Shown here: positions 9,317-19,095 of the stretch, piece after piece | Position numbering within the stretch: the first letter of the stretch is position 1 | Layout of the letters: each line of letters begins with the position of its first letter | Source of the DNA: Cupriavidus respiraculi | Lineage (GTDB): Bacteria; Pseudomonadota; Gammaproteobacteria; Burkholderiales; Burkholderiaceae | Assembly: GCF_914271545.1 (NCBI RefSeq) | Contig: NZ_CAJZAH010000005.1 | Span: forward strand, 62,001-126,000 | Reading direction: 5' to 3' | Length of the DNA: 64,000 bases | Position numbers and translations under genes: made by a program | The notes under the pieces: model-generated | What the model saw: the letters and a program-made list of their open reading frames with translations, nothing else | Database searches by the model: none | Told to the model about the DNA's origin: nothing

Positions 9317-9440
9317 GGTCACCCTCACCCCGCCCATCTCGCCGGCGGGAGACGGGAGACGGGAGAGCACCGCCGCCGCATGAAGCCCTGTCGGTTTGCT
9401 CCCCCCGCACGCGGGAGAGAGGCCGGGGGTGAGGGTGACC
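9317..9440. repeat. BIME-like inverted pair of repetitive elements
   Basis: Two facing elements fill the 195-bp gap between the two lysR genes. The outer arms GGTCACCCTCACCCC (9317-9331) and GGGGTGAGGGTGACC (9426-9440) are exact reverse complements. The inner parts carry degenerate GGCGGGAGACGGGAGAC and CGCGGGAGAGAGG cores. The GGGTGAGGGTGA arm recurs at 28030. No gene is seen in the gap. Confidence 0.75.
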
Positions 9441-9458
9441 GACCCCGCGAAGTCCGGC

Positions 9459-10370
9459 TCACCGTCGCCGCGTCCGCCCCGTCTTCTGCGCGGCAGAAGG
9501 CTTCCCGAACAGCGCGATGGCCTCCGCCAGCAGCGCCTCGGCCAGCGATGCGCGCGGCCCCTGGGTCGCCCAGATCAGGCCGACGCGGCGCACGGGCGCC
9601 CGCGCGGGCAACGGACGCCGTGCGATGCGCAGGCCGCTCTTCCACATGGGTGCCCAGTCGGGCACCAGCGCCACGCCGAGCCCCTCGGAGACCAGCGTCG
9701 CGATCGCCATTAGCCCGTCCACCTCCAGCCGCTGGTGCGGATGGATGCCGTGATCGCGCAGATAGCGGTCGGCCAGCTGGCCGCCGAGCACCGAGCGTTC
9801 GTAGCGGATAAACGGCTCGTTGGCCAGCAGCTCATGCGGATCGCGCGTCGCCATCGACTTCGGCGCCACCACCACCAGCGGCTCCTCCAGGATCTGCGCC
9901 CAGCGGTAGCCCTTGGCGACGGCGAACTGCGGCTCGACCACGAGCGCCGCATCGAGCTCGCCATTGGTCACGCTGTGACACAACTCCACGGAGCCGCCGG
10001 GCTTGACGAAGAAGCTGACGTCCGGGTGCTGGCGGTACAGGCGTGCCAGCACCGGCGGCATGATGCCGGTCATCGCGGAGACGAACACGCCGAGGCGGAA
10101 TTCGCCCAGCGCGGCGCCCGCACTTGCCACCGCGCTCATGTCGCGCACGTCGCGCAGCACCTGCCGCGCGCGGTCCAGGATCCGCATGCCGGCTTCGGTC
10201 GGCAGCACCGAGCGGCCGGCGCGCTTGACCAGCGGCGCGCCCAGCTGCTCCTCCAGCGAATGCAGGCGTGCCGCGATCGCGGCCGGCGTGAGGTCCAGGC
10301 GGCGGGCGGCCTCGGCAAGCGAGCCGACGTCGACCACGGTCACGAAGCTTTGAAGGAATCTGACATCCAT
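9459..10370 (-). CDS. LysR family regulator, copy 2 of a tandem paralogous pair
   Basis: 303 aa. The HTH is at about 1-60 (EAARRLDLTPAAIAARLHSLE), with a periplasmic-binding-like effector domain. It is divergent from the DapA-family gene at 10514 with a 143-bp AT-rich gap, which is the classic LysR/target arrangement, so it most likely controls the DapA-Bug-UxaA genes. Close paralog of 8376-9263. Confidence 0.92.
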   Translation of the reverse strand: MDVRFLQSFVTVVDVGSLAEAARRLDLTPAAIAARLHSLEEQLGAPLVKRAGRSVLPTEAGMRILDRARQVLRDVRDMSAVASAGAALGEFRLGVFVSAMTGIMPPVLARLYRQHPDVSFFVKPGGSVELCHSVTNGELDAALVVEPQFAVAKGYRWAQILEEPLVVVAPKSMATRDPHELLANEPFIRYERSVLGGQLADRYLRDHGIHPHQRLEVDGLMAIATLVSEGLGVALVPDWAPMWKSGLRIARRPLPARAPVRRVGLIWATQGPRASLAEALLAEAIALFGKPSAAQKTGRTRRR

Positions 10371-10513
10371 CAGGAAATGTTAGCAAAGCATCGGTGGGAA
10401 GATAGTTTTTTTATTGATCGCCGGCGCCGGATCTTTGCCATCCGGCCGCGGCTTTGGCCGATACTGTTCGCCGCCGCCGCGCATGACGGCCCGCCAACAC
10501 CGCAGGAGACACG

Positions 10514-11467
10514 ATGCCAGCCAACACGCCACTGACCGCGGACGCCCGCGGCGTCTTCCCGATCGCCCCCACGCCGTTCTTCGAGGACGGCACCATCGAC
10601 GTCGATTCGATCGACCGCATCACCGATTTCTACCTGGCCTGCGGCGCCACCGGCGTGACCGTGCTCGGCCAGCTCGGCGAGGCGCCCAAGCTCGAACACG
10701 CGGAGTCGGTGGACGTGGCCGAGCGCATGATCCGCCGCGCCGGCAGGCTGCCGGTAGTGGTGGGCGTCTCCGCCCCCGGCTTTGCCGCCATGCGCGCGCT
10801 GACCCGCGAGGTCATGGACCGCGGCGCCGCCGGCGTGATGATCGCGCCGCCGAACACGCTGCGCACCGACGACCAGATCGTCGGCTACTACCGCCAGGCC
10901 GTCGAGGCCATCGGCGCCGACGTGCCGTTCGTGCTGCAGGACTATCCGCTGACGTTCTCGGTGCAGATGACGCCCGGCGTGATCCGCCGCATCGTGCAGG
11001 AGTTGCCCTCGTGCGTCATGCTCAAGCACGAGGACTGGCCCGGACTGGAGAAGATCTCGGCGCTGCGCGGCTTCGAGCGCGACGGCTCGATGCGGCATAT
11101 CTCCATCCTGTGCGGCAACAACGGCCTGTTCCTGGACTACGAGGTGGAGCGGGGCGCCGATGGCGCCAATACCGGCTACGCGTTTCCCGACATGCTGTGC
11201 GACGTGGTGCGGCTGCAGGCCGAGGGCCGCCGCGAGGAGGCGCATGACCTGTTCGACGCCCACCTGCCGCTGCTGCGCTACGAGCAGCAGCCCGGCGTGG
11301 GACTGGCCGTGCGCAAGTACGTGCTGATGCGCCGCGGCCTGCTGAGCTCGGCGGCGCAGCGCAAGCCGGCGGCGGCCATGTCGGCGCAGGCGCGCGCCGA
11401 GGTCGACCACCTGCTGTCGCGGCTCGCGCGGCACGACCCGCGCGCGGCGGGGCTCGCCTCGGCGTGA
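10514..11467 (+). CDS. Dihydrodipicolinate synthase (DapA) family lyase
   Basis: 317 aa TIM-barrel aldolase. The Schiff-base Lys lies in CVMLKHEDW and the catalytic Tyr in LQDYPLTFS; the opening GVFPIAPTPFFEDG and GQLGEAPKL are family landmarks. A real lysine-pathway DapA is unlikely here. In this context it is probably a 2-keto-3-deoxy sugar-acid aldolase or dehydratase, such as 5-keto-4-deoxyglucarate dehydratase. The ATG follows a GGAG at a normal distance. It is divergent from the LysR at 9459 and is followed by a Bug protein after 125 bp. Confidence 0.88.
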   Translation: MPANTPLTADARGVFPIAPTPFFEDGTIDVDSIDRITDFYLACGATGVTVLGQLGEAPKLEHAESVDVAERMIRRAGRLPVVVGVSAPGFAAMRALTREVMDRGAAGVMIAPPNTLRTDDQIVGYYRQAVEAIGADVPFVLQDYPLTFSVQMTPGVIRRIVQELPSCVMLKHEDWPGLEKISALRGFERDGSMRHISILCGNNGLFLDYEVERGADGANTGYAFPDMLCDVVRLQAEGRREEAHDLFDAHLPLLRYEQQPGVGLAVRKYVLMRRGLLSSAAQRKPAAAMSAQARAEVDHLLSRLARHDPRAAGLASA

Positions 11468-11483
11468 TGGCGCGCGGTGGCAG

Positions 11484-11502
11484 ACGAAAAAATATTTATC
11501 GT
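11484..11502. promoter_or_regulatory. AT-rich inverted repeat before the second Bug gene
   Basis: ACGA-N11-TCGT with an AT-only centre stands out in the GC-rich gap. Its length fits a LysR-type T-N11-A operator. It may give the Bug and UxaA genes their own regulated promoter. Binding is inferred only. Confidence 0.4.
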
Positions 11503-11592
11503 TTGAAGCAGCCGCGCGCTGCTGTTTCCGTGGGGCAGCGGTTCCTAGAATTGGGGCCGTCGCAATAACTACAACACCCACAGGAGACCACC

Positions 11593-12612
11593 ATGACGTT
11601 CCCATCCACGCCCGCGCCGCGCCGCGCGGGCTTGCGCCTCGCACTGTGCGCGTCCGTGTCCGCCGTCGCCGGCTTCGCCATTGGCGCTGCGGCGCCGGCG
11701 TCGGCCACCACCGACGGATTTCCCAGCAAGCCCATCCGCATCGTCGTGGGCTTCGCCCCGGGCGGCGGGGCGGATATCGTGGCGCGCCAGCTCGGCGCGC
11801 AACTGTCCAAACAGATGGGGCAGTCGGTGGTGGTCGAGAACCGCCCCGGCGCCACCGGCACCATCGCGGCGACCAATGTCGCGCAGTCGGCGGCGGACGG
11901 CTACTCGATCATGCTGGCGTCGCAGTCCACGATGGTGATCGCGCCCAGCATGTACGGCAAGCTGCCGTTCGATCCGCTGAAGGACTTCCTGCCGGTCACG
12001 CAGGTCGTCTCGATGCCGCTGGTGATGGTGGTCAATCCGTCGGTGCCGGCCAGCACCGTCAAGGAAGTGGGCGAGCTGGTGCGCGCCGGCAAGCTGGCCA
12101 GCTATGCGTCGTCCGGGCCCGGCGGTCCGCAGCACATCGCCGGCGAACTGTTCAACACCATGAGCGGCATCAAGCTGACGCACGTGCCCTACAAGGGCGA
12201 GTCGGCCGCGCTGACCGACGTGATGGCAGGCAACGTGCCGGTGATGTTCGCCAACGTGCCGGTGGCCGCCCCCTTCATCAAGTCCGGCAAGCTGAAGGCG
12301 ATCGCGGTGTCGAGCCTGGCGCGCGCCCCCGGCCTGCCGCAGGTGCCCACGGTCGCCGAAGCCGGCCTGAAGGACTTCGAGGTGCTGACGTGGTACGGCC
12401 TGTTCGTGCCGGCCAGCACGCCGCGACCCGTGGCCGCCCGCATCAGCGACGAGGTCGGGCAGGCGCTGAAGGAGCCGGGGCTGCGCACCAAGTTCGCCGA
12501 GCAGGGCCTGACCATCCTTGGCACCAATCCCGAGCAGTTCGGCAAGTTCATGACCAGCGAAGTGCCCAAGTGGGCCACGGTGGTCAAGTCCGCCAATATC
12601 CGGCCGGAATAG
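11593..12612 (+). CDS. Bug family (TctC) periplasmic substrate-binding protein
   Basis: 339 aa. A signal peptide of about 38 residues (hydrophobic VSAVAGFAIGAAAPASA) precedes the mature start at about FPSKPIRIVVGFAPGG. THVPYKGESAALTDV is the usual ligand-loop region. The ATG is preceded by AGGAGA. This is the second orphan Bug protein of the region, again without tctAB, and is placed between the DapA-family and UxaA-family genes. It probably supplies or senses a carboxylate sugar acid. Confidence 0.92.
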   Translation: MTFPSTPAPRRAGLRLALCASVSAVAGFAIGAAAPASATTDGFPSKPIRIVVGFAPGGGADIVARQLGAQLSKQMGQSVVVENRPGATGTIAATNVAQSAADGYSIMLASQSTMVIAPSMYGKLPFDPLKDFLPVTQVVSMPLVMVVNPSVPASTVKEVGELVRAGKLASYASSGPGGPQHIAGELFNTMSGIKLTHVPYKGESAALTDVMAGNVPVMFANVPVAAPFIKSGKLKAIAVSSLARAPGLPQVPTVAEAGLKDFEVLTWYGLFVPASTPRPVAARISDEVGQALKEPGLRTKFAEQGLTILGTNPEQFGKFMTSEVPKWATVVKSANIRPE

Positions 12613-12681
12613 CCCGCCGGGCCAGGCAGTACGGCGCCCCTCGCGCGCCGATATCAATCCCCACGCACCACGGAAGGCTGT

Positions 12682-14229
12682 ATGGAAACCCGCCACGAAA
12701 AAAGCATCATCGGACCCTGCATCCGGCTGCATCCGGCCGACAACGTGCTGGTCGCCCGCATCAACGTCGGCATCGGCGCGCAGGTGCCGGGCCAGACCTG
12801 GACCACGCGCGGCCAGGTGCCGGCCGGGCACAAGATCGCCGCGCGCGCCATTCGCGCCGGCGAGCCGATCGTCAAGTACAACGTCTGCATCGGCTTTGCC
12901 GCCACCGATATTCCGGCGGGCAGCTACGTGCATTCGCACAACGTCAGCTTCCAGGAGTACGAGCGCGACTACGCACATGCCCGTGACTACGTGCCCGTCG
13001 AGCCGGTGCCCGCCGCGCGGCAGGCGACCTTCGACGGCATCGTGCGGGCGGATGGCCGCGTGGCGACGCGCAACTACGTGGGCATCCTGTCCACCGTGAA
13101 CTGCTCGGCCACCGTGGTGCGCAAGATCGCCGACTGGTTTACGCCCGAGCGGCTGGCGGACTTCCCTAACGTGGACGGCGTGGTGGCGTTCAGCCATTCG
13201 CTGGGCTGCGGCATGGAAATGACCGGCGAGCCGATGGACCTGCTGCGCAGGACCATGGCCGGCTACGCGCGCCATGCGAACCTTGGCGGCACGCTGATCG
13301 TGGGGCTGGGCTGTGAGCGCAACCAGCTCAAGGGGCTGCTGGAGACCCAGTCGCTGGAGGACGGCCCCTTGCTGCGCACGTTCGTGATGCAGGACACCGG
13401 CGGCACGCGCAAGACCATCGAGGCGGGCATCGCGGCGGTGATGGAACTGCTGCCCGAGGCCAACCGCGTCGAGCGCCGGCCGGTGCCGGCCAGCCATCTG
13501 ACCGTGGGCCTGCAATGCGGCGGTTCGGACGGGTTCTCGTCGATCACCGCCAATCCGGCGCTGGGCGCGGCGGTGGACCTGCTGGTGCGCCATGGCGGCA
13601 CCGCCATCCTGTCGGAGACGCCCGAGATCTACGGCGTCGAGCACACGCTGACGCGCCGGGCCGCGAGCCGGGCGGTCGGCGAGAAGCTGCTCGAGCGGGT
13701 GCGCTGGTGGAAGGAGGAGTATTCGGTCGGCCGCGACGTGCAGATCAACGGCCAGGTCAGTCCGGGCAACCAGATGGGCGGGCTGGCCAATATCTTCGAG
13801 AAGTCGCTGGGCTCGTCGATGAAGGGCGGCACGGGGCCGCTGATGGAGGTCTACCGCTATGCCGAGCCGGTGACGCAGAAGGGCCTGGTCTTCATGGATA
13901 CGCCGGGCTACGACCCGGTGTCGGCCACCGGCCAGATCGCTGGCGGCGCCAACCTGATCGCCTTCACCACGGGGCGCGGCTCGATGTTCGGCGCCAAGCC
14001 GGTGCCGAGCCTGAAGCTGGCCACCAACTCGCCGATGTACCGGCGGCTGGAGGAGGACATGGACATCAACTGCGGCACCATCCTCGACGGCGAGAAGACC
14101 ATCGAGCAGGTGGGCGAGGAGATCTTCCAGCTGATGCTGCGCACCGCCTCCGGGCAGCCGTCCAAGAGCGAAATGCTGGGGCTGGGCGACAACGAGTTCG
14201 TGCCCTGGCATATCGGCATCATGAGCTGA
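12682..14229 (+). CDS. UxaA family dehydratase (altronate/galactarate dehydratase type)
   Basis: 515 aa. An N-terminal SAF domain (about 1-95, PADNVLVARINVG) is fused to the large UxaA catalytic domain, with TRNYVGILSTVNCSATV, the GLGCERNQ region and QCGGSDGFSS. Family members (altronate dehydratase UxaA, galactarate dehydratase GarD) remove water from hexonic or hexaric acids using iron. With the IlvD-type and DapA-type genes it suggests an aldarate pathway toward 2-oxoglutarate. Substrate undecided. It ends 33 bp from the convergent Hsp70-like gene. Confidence 0.88.
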   Translation: METRHEKSIIGPCIRLHPADNVLVARINVGIGAQVPGQTWTTRGQVPAGHKIAARAIRAGEPIVKYNVCIGFAATDIPAGSYVHSHNVSFQEYERDYAHARDYVPVEPVPAARQATFDGIVRADGRVATRNYVGILSTVNCSATVVRKIADWFTPERLADFPNVDGVVAFSHSLGCGMEMTGEPMDLLRRTMAGYARHANLGGTLIVGLGCERNQLKGLLETQSLEDGPLLRTFVMQDTGGTRKTIEAGIAAVMELLPEANRVERRPVPASHLTVGLQCGGSDGFSSITANPALGAAVDLLVRHGGTAILSETPEIYGVEHTLTRRAASRAVGEKLLERVRWWKEEYSVGRDVQINGQVSPGNQMGGLANIFEKSLGSSMKGGTGPLMEVYRYAEPVTQKGLVFMDTPGYDPVSATGQIAGGANLIAFTTGRGSMFGAKPVPSLKLATNSPMYRRLEEDMDINCGTILDGEKTIEQVGEEIFQLMLRTASGQPSKSEMLGLGDNEFVPWHIGIMS

Positions 14230-14262
14230 TGCCGCGCCGGGGACGCGGGCCCCGGGCTTGCC

Positions 14263-15513
14263 TCAGGCGAACTTGCGGCGCGCGTCCAGCGCGAGGCCGG
14301 AGCCGATGCCGCCGAAACGGTCGCCCTCGATGTTCTTGGCCGCGGGCAGCAGCGCGGCCAGGCGCTGGCGCAGCACCGGCACGCTGCTGGAGCCGCCGGT
14401 AAACAGGATGGTATCCACCGCGTCCGCACCGATGCCGGCCGTGCGCAGCAGCCCCTGGACCGTGGTTTCGATCTTCGTCACCAGCTTGCCGATGGCGTCG
14501 TCGAACTGCGGGCGCGTGATCTCCAGCGATTCCCCAGGTGCGATGCGGCCCATGTCGACGGCCGTGGCGTCCTGCGTGGACAGCGCGATCTTGGCGTCTT
14601 CCACCTGCATCGCCAGCCAGTGTCCGGCGCGTTCCTTGATCAGCCGGACCAGCCGGTCCAGCGGCACGGTGTCCGCGGCATCGCGGTAGTTGTCCATCAC
14701 GTGCGCCCACGCCTTGCGCGTGTAGATCAGATTGATGGTGTGCCAGCTTGCCAGGTCGAAGTAGTAGCCCGACGGCATGGCCTTGCCGTTCTTGAGCGAA
14801 CTGCCCAGTCCGAGATACGGCATGGCGCTGGCCAGGCTCAGGTACTTGTCGAAGTCCGTGCCGCCGATATGCACGCCGCCATTGGCCAGGATGTCCTCGC
14901 GCCGGTCGGTCTTCGCCGCGCGCTCGGGCGACAGGCGCACCAGCGAGAAGTCCGAGGTGCCGCCGCCGATATCGGCCACCAGCACCAGTTCCTCGCGCGT
15001 CATCGTGGCCTCGTAGTCGAACGCCGCGGCGATCGGCTCGAACTGGAATTCCACGTCCTTGAAGCCTGCGGCCGCCGCGATCTCGCGCAGGGTGTCTTCG
15101 GCCAGGCGGTCGGCCTGCGGGTCGTCGTCGATGAAGTACACCGGGCGGCCCAGCACGGCGCGGTCGAAGGCGGTGCCCGCGGCGCGCTCGGCGCGCGCCT
15201 TCAACTCACCGATGAAGTGGGCGAGCAGGGTGCGGAACGGCATGGGCCGGCCCATCACCTCGGTGCTGTCGTCCATCATCGAGGTGCCGAGCAGGCTCTT
15301 CAGCGAACGCATCATCCGGCCTTCATAGCCGGCCAGATAGTCGGTCAGCGCCGCGCGGCCATAGCTGACCAGCGGGTCGTCGGCGTGGAAGAAGATCACC
15401 GAGGGCAACGTGTCCTTGCCATCCTCGAGCGGCAACAGGGTCGGGTGCGCCGGCCGGATCCATCCGACGGTGGAATTGGACGTGCCGAAGTCGACGCCGC
15501 ACGCGTTAGACAT
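14263..15513 (-). CDS. Hsp70-like ATPase (YegD type)
   Basis: 416 aa. The actin/Hsp70 ATPase fold is recognised by phosphate-1 CGVDFGTSNSTVGW near the N-terminus, phosphate-2 VADIGGGTSDFSLV and the adenosine motif LFTGGSSSVPVL. The protein stops after the nucleotide-binding domain, so the peptide-binding beta-sandwich and lid of DnaK are absent. It resembles E. coli YegD (about 450 aa), whose role is unclear. The start ATG gives MSNACGVDFGTSNS; the open frame runs further upstream but loses similarity. It is downstream of a HAD phosphatase gene on the same strand (140-bp gap). Confidence 0.88.
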   Translation of the reverse strand: MSNACGVDFGTSNSTVGWIRPAHPTLLPLEDGKDTLPSVIFFHADDPLVSYGRAALTDYLAGYEGRMMRSLKSLLGTSMMDDSTEVMGRPMPFRTLLAHFIGELKARAERAAGTAFDRAVLGRPVYFIDDDPQADRLAEDTLREIAAAAGFKDVEFQFEPIAAAFDYEATMTREELVLVADIGGGTSDFSLVRLSPERAAKTDRREDILANGGVHIGGTDFDKYLSLASAMPYLGLGSSLKNGKAMPSGYYFDLASWHTINLIYTRKAWAHVMDNYRDAADTVPLDRLVRLIKERAGHWLAMQVEDAKIALSTQDATAVDMGRIAPGESLEITRPQFDDAIGKLVTKIETTVQGLLRTAGIGADAVDTILFTGGSSSVPVLRQRLAALLPAAKNIEGDRFGGIGSGLALDARRKFA

Positions 15514-15653
15514 CAGGGGGCTCCTGCAGGAAGGGGGAACGGAAGAGCAAAGGAGGGGCCGCGCCCGGACAGGGTCGGGGCGCGGCAGCCGGGCATGATA
15601 GCAAGACGCGGCCGGCCCGCCCAGCGGCGCGCCGGCCGGGGCTTCCGGCGAGG

Positions 15654-16448
15654 TCAGGCGTTGCGCGCGGCCAGCAGCCGGTCGGCCATCTCGGCGAAGC
15701 CTTCGCCGCAGGCCGCTTCGGTGACGTAGGCGGGCGGGCTGGGCAGCAGCGGCAGGATCTCCCGCACATTGGCCACGCCGACCGACAGCGGGAAATGCGC
15801 GAACATCGCCGCATCGTTGGCCGAGTCGCCGATAAACAGCCACTCGTCGCGCGCGGCATCGACGTCCGCGCCCAGCAGTTCGGCCGCGCACAGCCGGCTC
15901 ATGGTCAGCTTGTCGTGGTCGCCGAACCAGCCGTTGACATGGATGGAGCTCACCGTGGCCGTCATGCCGGCTTCGCGCATCAGCGCCACGATGCGGTCCA
16001 CGCTGGCCGGCGGCAGCGGCGCCACGTCCTCGGCATGGTCGATGGCGAGGTCGGCGGCATGCCAGGCCTGGTCCGAGGCCAGCGCGCAGCCGGGCACCTC
16101 GCGCACGATGCGCTCGCCGAGCGCGTGGATGCGGGCCAGGTTGTCGGCCCGGGTCGCCGCGTCGTCCAGATAGCGCGTGACCAGCTTGCCGTCGCGCAGA
16201 TACGAATAGAAGGCGCCGTTTTCGCCGATGATCGCGTCCACGGGCCATAGCCGCGTCAGGATTTCGGCCCACGCGATGCAGCGGCCGGTGACCGGTATCA
16301 CGTGCAGGCCGGCCTGCTTGAGGCGGTCCAGCGCCATGTAGGTCGAGGCCGGCAGCCGGCCGTCGGTGGTGAGGGTGCCGTCGATATCGGTCAGGACGCC
16401 GCGCACCTTGCGCAGGGCGGCGGGGGAGAGGGTGCTCAGTGCTTGCAT
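15654..16448 (-). CDS. HAD-IIB (Cof-like) phosphatase
   Basis: 264 aa. HAD motif I is VLTDIDGTL (nucleophile D and acid/base D), motif II is around VIPVTGR, and motif IV is [16 protein letters not shown]. The C2-type cap insertion between motifs II and III marks the IIB subclass, which dephosphorylates sugar phosphates and similar metabolites. Substrate unknown. It is divergent from the ugp operon, and sugar-phosphate work beside ugp would make sense but is not shown. Confidence 0.85.
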   Translation of the reverse strand: MQALSTLSPAALRKVRGVLTDIDGTLTTDGRLPASTYMALDRLKQAGLHVIPVTGRCIAWAEILTRLWPVDAIIGENGAFYSYLRDGKLVTRYLDDAATRADNLARIHALGERIVREVPGCALASDQAWHAADLAIDHAEDVAPLPPASVDRIVALMREAGMTATVSSIHVNGWFGDHDKLTMSRLCAAELLGADVDAARDEWLFIGDSANDAAMFAHFPLSVGVANVREILPLLPSPPAYVTEAACGEGFAEMADRLLAARNA

Positions 16449-16586
16449 GGCGGCGGATTGTACCGGCCGGCCCGCCGTTTTGGCGATGTCACCGTGCGGT
16501 CATATCCCATTCGGACCCCGCCAGGGGGGAAAACATTGGGGGAAATGCTCGGATTTCCATTTATCCCTTGGCGATGTAACATCCGG

Positions 16587-16604
16587 CTGTCACAAAAAGT
16601 ACAT
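16587..16604 (+). promoter_or_regulatory. Possible Pho box before ugpB
   Basis: CTGTCAC-AAAA-AGTACAT has a good first half-site and spacer for a PhoB box (CTGTCAT-A4-CTGTCAT), but only 3 of 7 matches in the second half. It lies 53 bp upstream of ugpB. The ugp operon of E. coli is PhoB-controlled. Weak match, so low confidence. Confidence 0.35.
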
Positions 16605-16656
16605 AGATTCGGGTCCGTTGGATCCGAATGAAGCAATAAGAAAAGGAGTGAAGTCG

Positions 16657-17973
16657 ATGTCCGTCAAACGTAATGCACTCAAGCTCGCCGCCATCGCGCT
16701 GATGGCCGGTGCGGGTCAGGCGCAGGCCGCCGTGGAAATCCAGTGGTGGCACGCCATGCAGGGCGCGCTGAACGACAAGGTGAACGAGATCGCCAACAAG
16801 TTCAACGCCAGCCAGTCCGACTACAAGGTCGTCCCGGTCAACAAGGGCAACTACGACGAAACCATGGCCGCCGGCATCGCGGCCTTCCGCGCGGGCGGCT
16901 CGCCCGCGATCCTGCAGGTATTCGAAGTGGGCACCGCGACCATGATGAGCGCCAAGGGCGCCATCAAGCCGGTCTCCACCGTGATGAAGGAAGCCGGCGA
17001 ATCGTTCGACCAGAAGCGCTACATCCCGGCCGTCGCGGGCTACTACACGTCGGCCAAGGGCGAGATGCTGTCGTTCCCGTTCAACAGCTCGACCACGGTG
17101 TTCTATTACAACAAGGACGCCTTCAAGAAGGCCGGCCTGGATCCGAACAAGCCGCCCAAGACCTGGCCCGAGGTAATGCAGTATTCGGCCAAGATCAAGG
17201 CCTCGGGCGGCAACTGCGCCTACACCACCGACTGGCAGGGCTGGGTGCACCTGGAGAGCTTCTCGGCCTGGCATAACACGCTGTTCGCCAGCAAGAACAA
17301 CGGCTTCGGCGGCACCGATACGCGCCTGGCCTTCAACTCCCCGCTGCACGTCAAGCACATCGGCAATCTGCAGGACATGGTCAAGAAGGGGTATTTCAGC
17401 TACGGCGGCCGCAAGGCGGAATCGCAGGGCAAGTTCTACAACGGCGAATGCGCGATGTTCACCGGTTCGTCGGCGACGCTCGCCAACGTCCGCAAGAACG
17501 CCAAGTTCGCGTTCGGCGTGTCGCAGCTGCCGTACTATCCGGATGTCGAGGGCGCGCCGCAGAACACCATCATCGGCGGCGCTTCGCTGTGGGTGATGGG
17601 TGGCAAGAAGCCGGAGGAGTACAAGGGCGTAGCCAAGTTCTTTACCTTCCTGTCGCGCCCGGAGATCCAGGCGGACTGGCATCAGGCCACCGGCTACCTG
17701 CCGGTCACGATGGAAGCCTATGAGCTGACCAAGAAGTCCGGCTACTACGACAAGAACCCCGGTGCCGACGTGTCGGTGCAACAGATGGTCGTCAAGACCA
17801 CCGACAAGTCGCGCGGCGTGCGCCTCGGCAACATGGTGCAGGTCCGTACCGTGGTCGACGAGGAACTGGAAGCCGTGTGGGCCGGCAAGAAGGAGCCGAA
17901 GGAAGCGCTGGATACCGCGGTCAAGCGCGGCAACGAGCTGCTGGAGCGTTTCCAGAAGACCGCGCGCGAATAA
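16657..17973 (+). CDS. ugpB: UgpB, glycerol-3-phosphate ABC transporter binding protein
   Basis: 438 aa. The signal peptide is about 1-23 ([16 protein letters not shown]), and the mature protein opens [15 protein letters not shown], characteristic of UgpB. It binds sn-glycerol-3-phosphate or glycerophosphodiesters in the periplasm and delivers them to UgpAE. The ATG is preceded by AAAAGGAGTG at ideal spacing, which sets this start over longer upstream open frame. First gene of ugpB-A-E-C-Q. A hairpin and a terminator-like structure follow, before ugpA. Confidence 0.95.
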   Translation: MSVKRNALKLAAIALMAGAGQAQAAVEIQWWHAMQGALNDKVNEIANKFNASQSDYKVVPVNKGNYDETMAAGIAAFRAGGSPAILQVFEVGTATMMSAKGAIKPVSTVMKEAGESFDQKRYIPAVAGYYTSAKGEMLSFPFNSSTTVFYYNKDAFKKAGLDPNKPPKTWPEVMQYSAKIKASGGNCAYTTDWQGWVHLESFSAWHNTLFASKNNGFGGTDTRLAFNSPLHVKHIGNLQDMVKKGYFSYGGRKAESQGKFYNGECAMFTGSSATLANVRKNAKFAFGVSQLPYYPDVEGAPQNTIIGGASLWVMGGKKPEEYKGVAKFFTFLSRPEIQADWHQATGYLPVTMEAYELTKKSGYYDKNPGADVSVQQMVVKTTDKSRGVRLGNMVQVRTVVDEELEAVWAGKKEPKEALDTAVKRGNELLERFQKTARE

Positions 17974-17995
17974 GCGCGGCGGTCAGCCGGAATGG

Positions 17996-18055
17996 CCGCC
18001 CCCCTCCACAGGGGTGGCGGTGCGACGGGCGGTGGATCACACTACCGCCCGTTTT
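17996..18055 (+). terminator. Tandem hairpins between ugpB and ugpA, second one terminator-like
   Basis: The first hairpin is at 17996-18020, with a 10-bp stem, one bulged T and loop CCAC. The second is at 18025-18052, with a 9-bp perfect stem ACGGGCGGT/ACCGCCCGT and a 10-base loop, followed by TTTT. The 186-bp gap holds no gene. In binding-protein operons such structures protect the binding-protein mRNA and lower expression of the membrane genes. Confidence 0.7.
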
Positions 18056-18159
18056 GCTTGCCGGGTTCCGCCCGGCGGCGACAAGACAAGCATAAGGGCG
18101 CGCTGGCGCCCGATCTGATTCGGCGCCGCAGCCCTGGCGCCCATTCACACTGATAGCGC

Positions 18160-19041
18160 ATGGAAAAACGGGTCGTGTTCCGTTCTCGATGGCTGCCGTA
18201 TCTGCTGGTGCTGCCGCAGATCGCCATCACGCTGATTTTCTTCTTCTGGCCCGCGGGCCAGGCCCTGTACCAGTCCGTGCTGCAGCAGGACGCCTTCGGC
18301 ATCAGCCTGGAGTTCGTCGGCCTGGACAACTTCCGCACGCTGTGGAACGACCCGCTCTACCTGGAGTCGTTCCGCATCACGGCCGTGTTCGCCGCCGGCG
18401 TGGCGCTGCTGGGCATGTCGTTCGCGCTGCTGTTGGCCTACTTCGCGGATCGCGTGCTGCGCGGGGCGATGGCCTACAAGACGCTGCTGATCTGGCCGTA
18501 TGCGGTCGCGCCGGCCGTGGCCGGCGTGCTGTGGATGTTCCTGTTCAACCCCACGCTGGGCGTGGTGGCGTACGCGCTGCGCAAGGGCGGCGTCGAGTGG
18601 AACTTCCTGCTCAATGGCAACCAGGCGCTGCTGCTGGTGATCATCGCGGCGGCATGGAAGCAGGTCAGCTACAACTTCCTGTTCTTCCTCGCGGGATTGC
18701 AGAGCATCCCGAAGTCGCTGATCGAGGCCTCGGCCATCGACGGCGCTGGCCCGTGGCGCCGTTTCTGGTCCATCGTGTTCCCGCTGCTGTCGCCGACCAC
18801 CTTCTTCCTGCTGGTGATCAACGTGGTGTACGCGTTCTTTGACACCTTCGCGATCATCGACGCGGTGACCCACGGCGGTCCTTTCAACTCGACCAATACG
18901 CTGGTGTACAAGGTGTTCCACGACGGCTTCCGCGGCATGGACATCGGTGGCTCCGCGGCGCAGTCGGTGGTGCTGATGGTGATCGTGATCGCGCTGACCG
19001 TGGTGCAGTTCCGCTACGTGGAGCGCAAGGTCCAGTATTGA
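18160..19041 (+). CDS. ugpA: UgpA, glycerol-3-phosphate ABC transporter permease
   Basis: 293 aa, six predicted membrane helices, the first at about 12-32. The EAA loop that docks the ATPase is [21 protein letters not shown] at about residues 191-211. Pairs with UgpE to form the membrane channel for glycerol-3-phosphate uptake. The ATG gives [16 protein letters not shown], matching the usual short cytoplasmic lead. Confidence 0.94.
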   Translation: MEKRVVFRSRWLPYLLVLPQIAITLIFFFWPAGQALYQSVLQQDAFGISLEFVGLDNFRTLWNDPLYLESFRITAVFAAGVALLGMSFALLLAYFADRVLRGAMAYKTLLIWPYAVAPAVAGVLWMFLFNPTLGVVAYALRKGGVEWNFLLNGNQALLLVIIAAAWKQVSYNFLFFLAGLQSIPKSLIEASAIDGAGPWRRFWSIVFPLLSPTTFFLLVINVVYAFFDTFAIIDAVTHGGPFNSTNTLVYKVFHDGFRGMDIGGSAAQSVVLMVIVIALTVVQFRYVERKVQY

Positions 19042-19095
19042 ACGGACGCCCCCGCGGCGGCGCTCCGATAGCCTGACGAACATGGCCAAGCAAAC

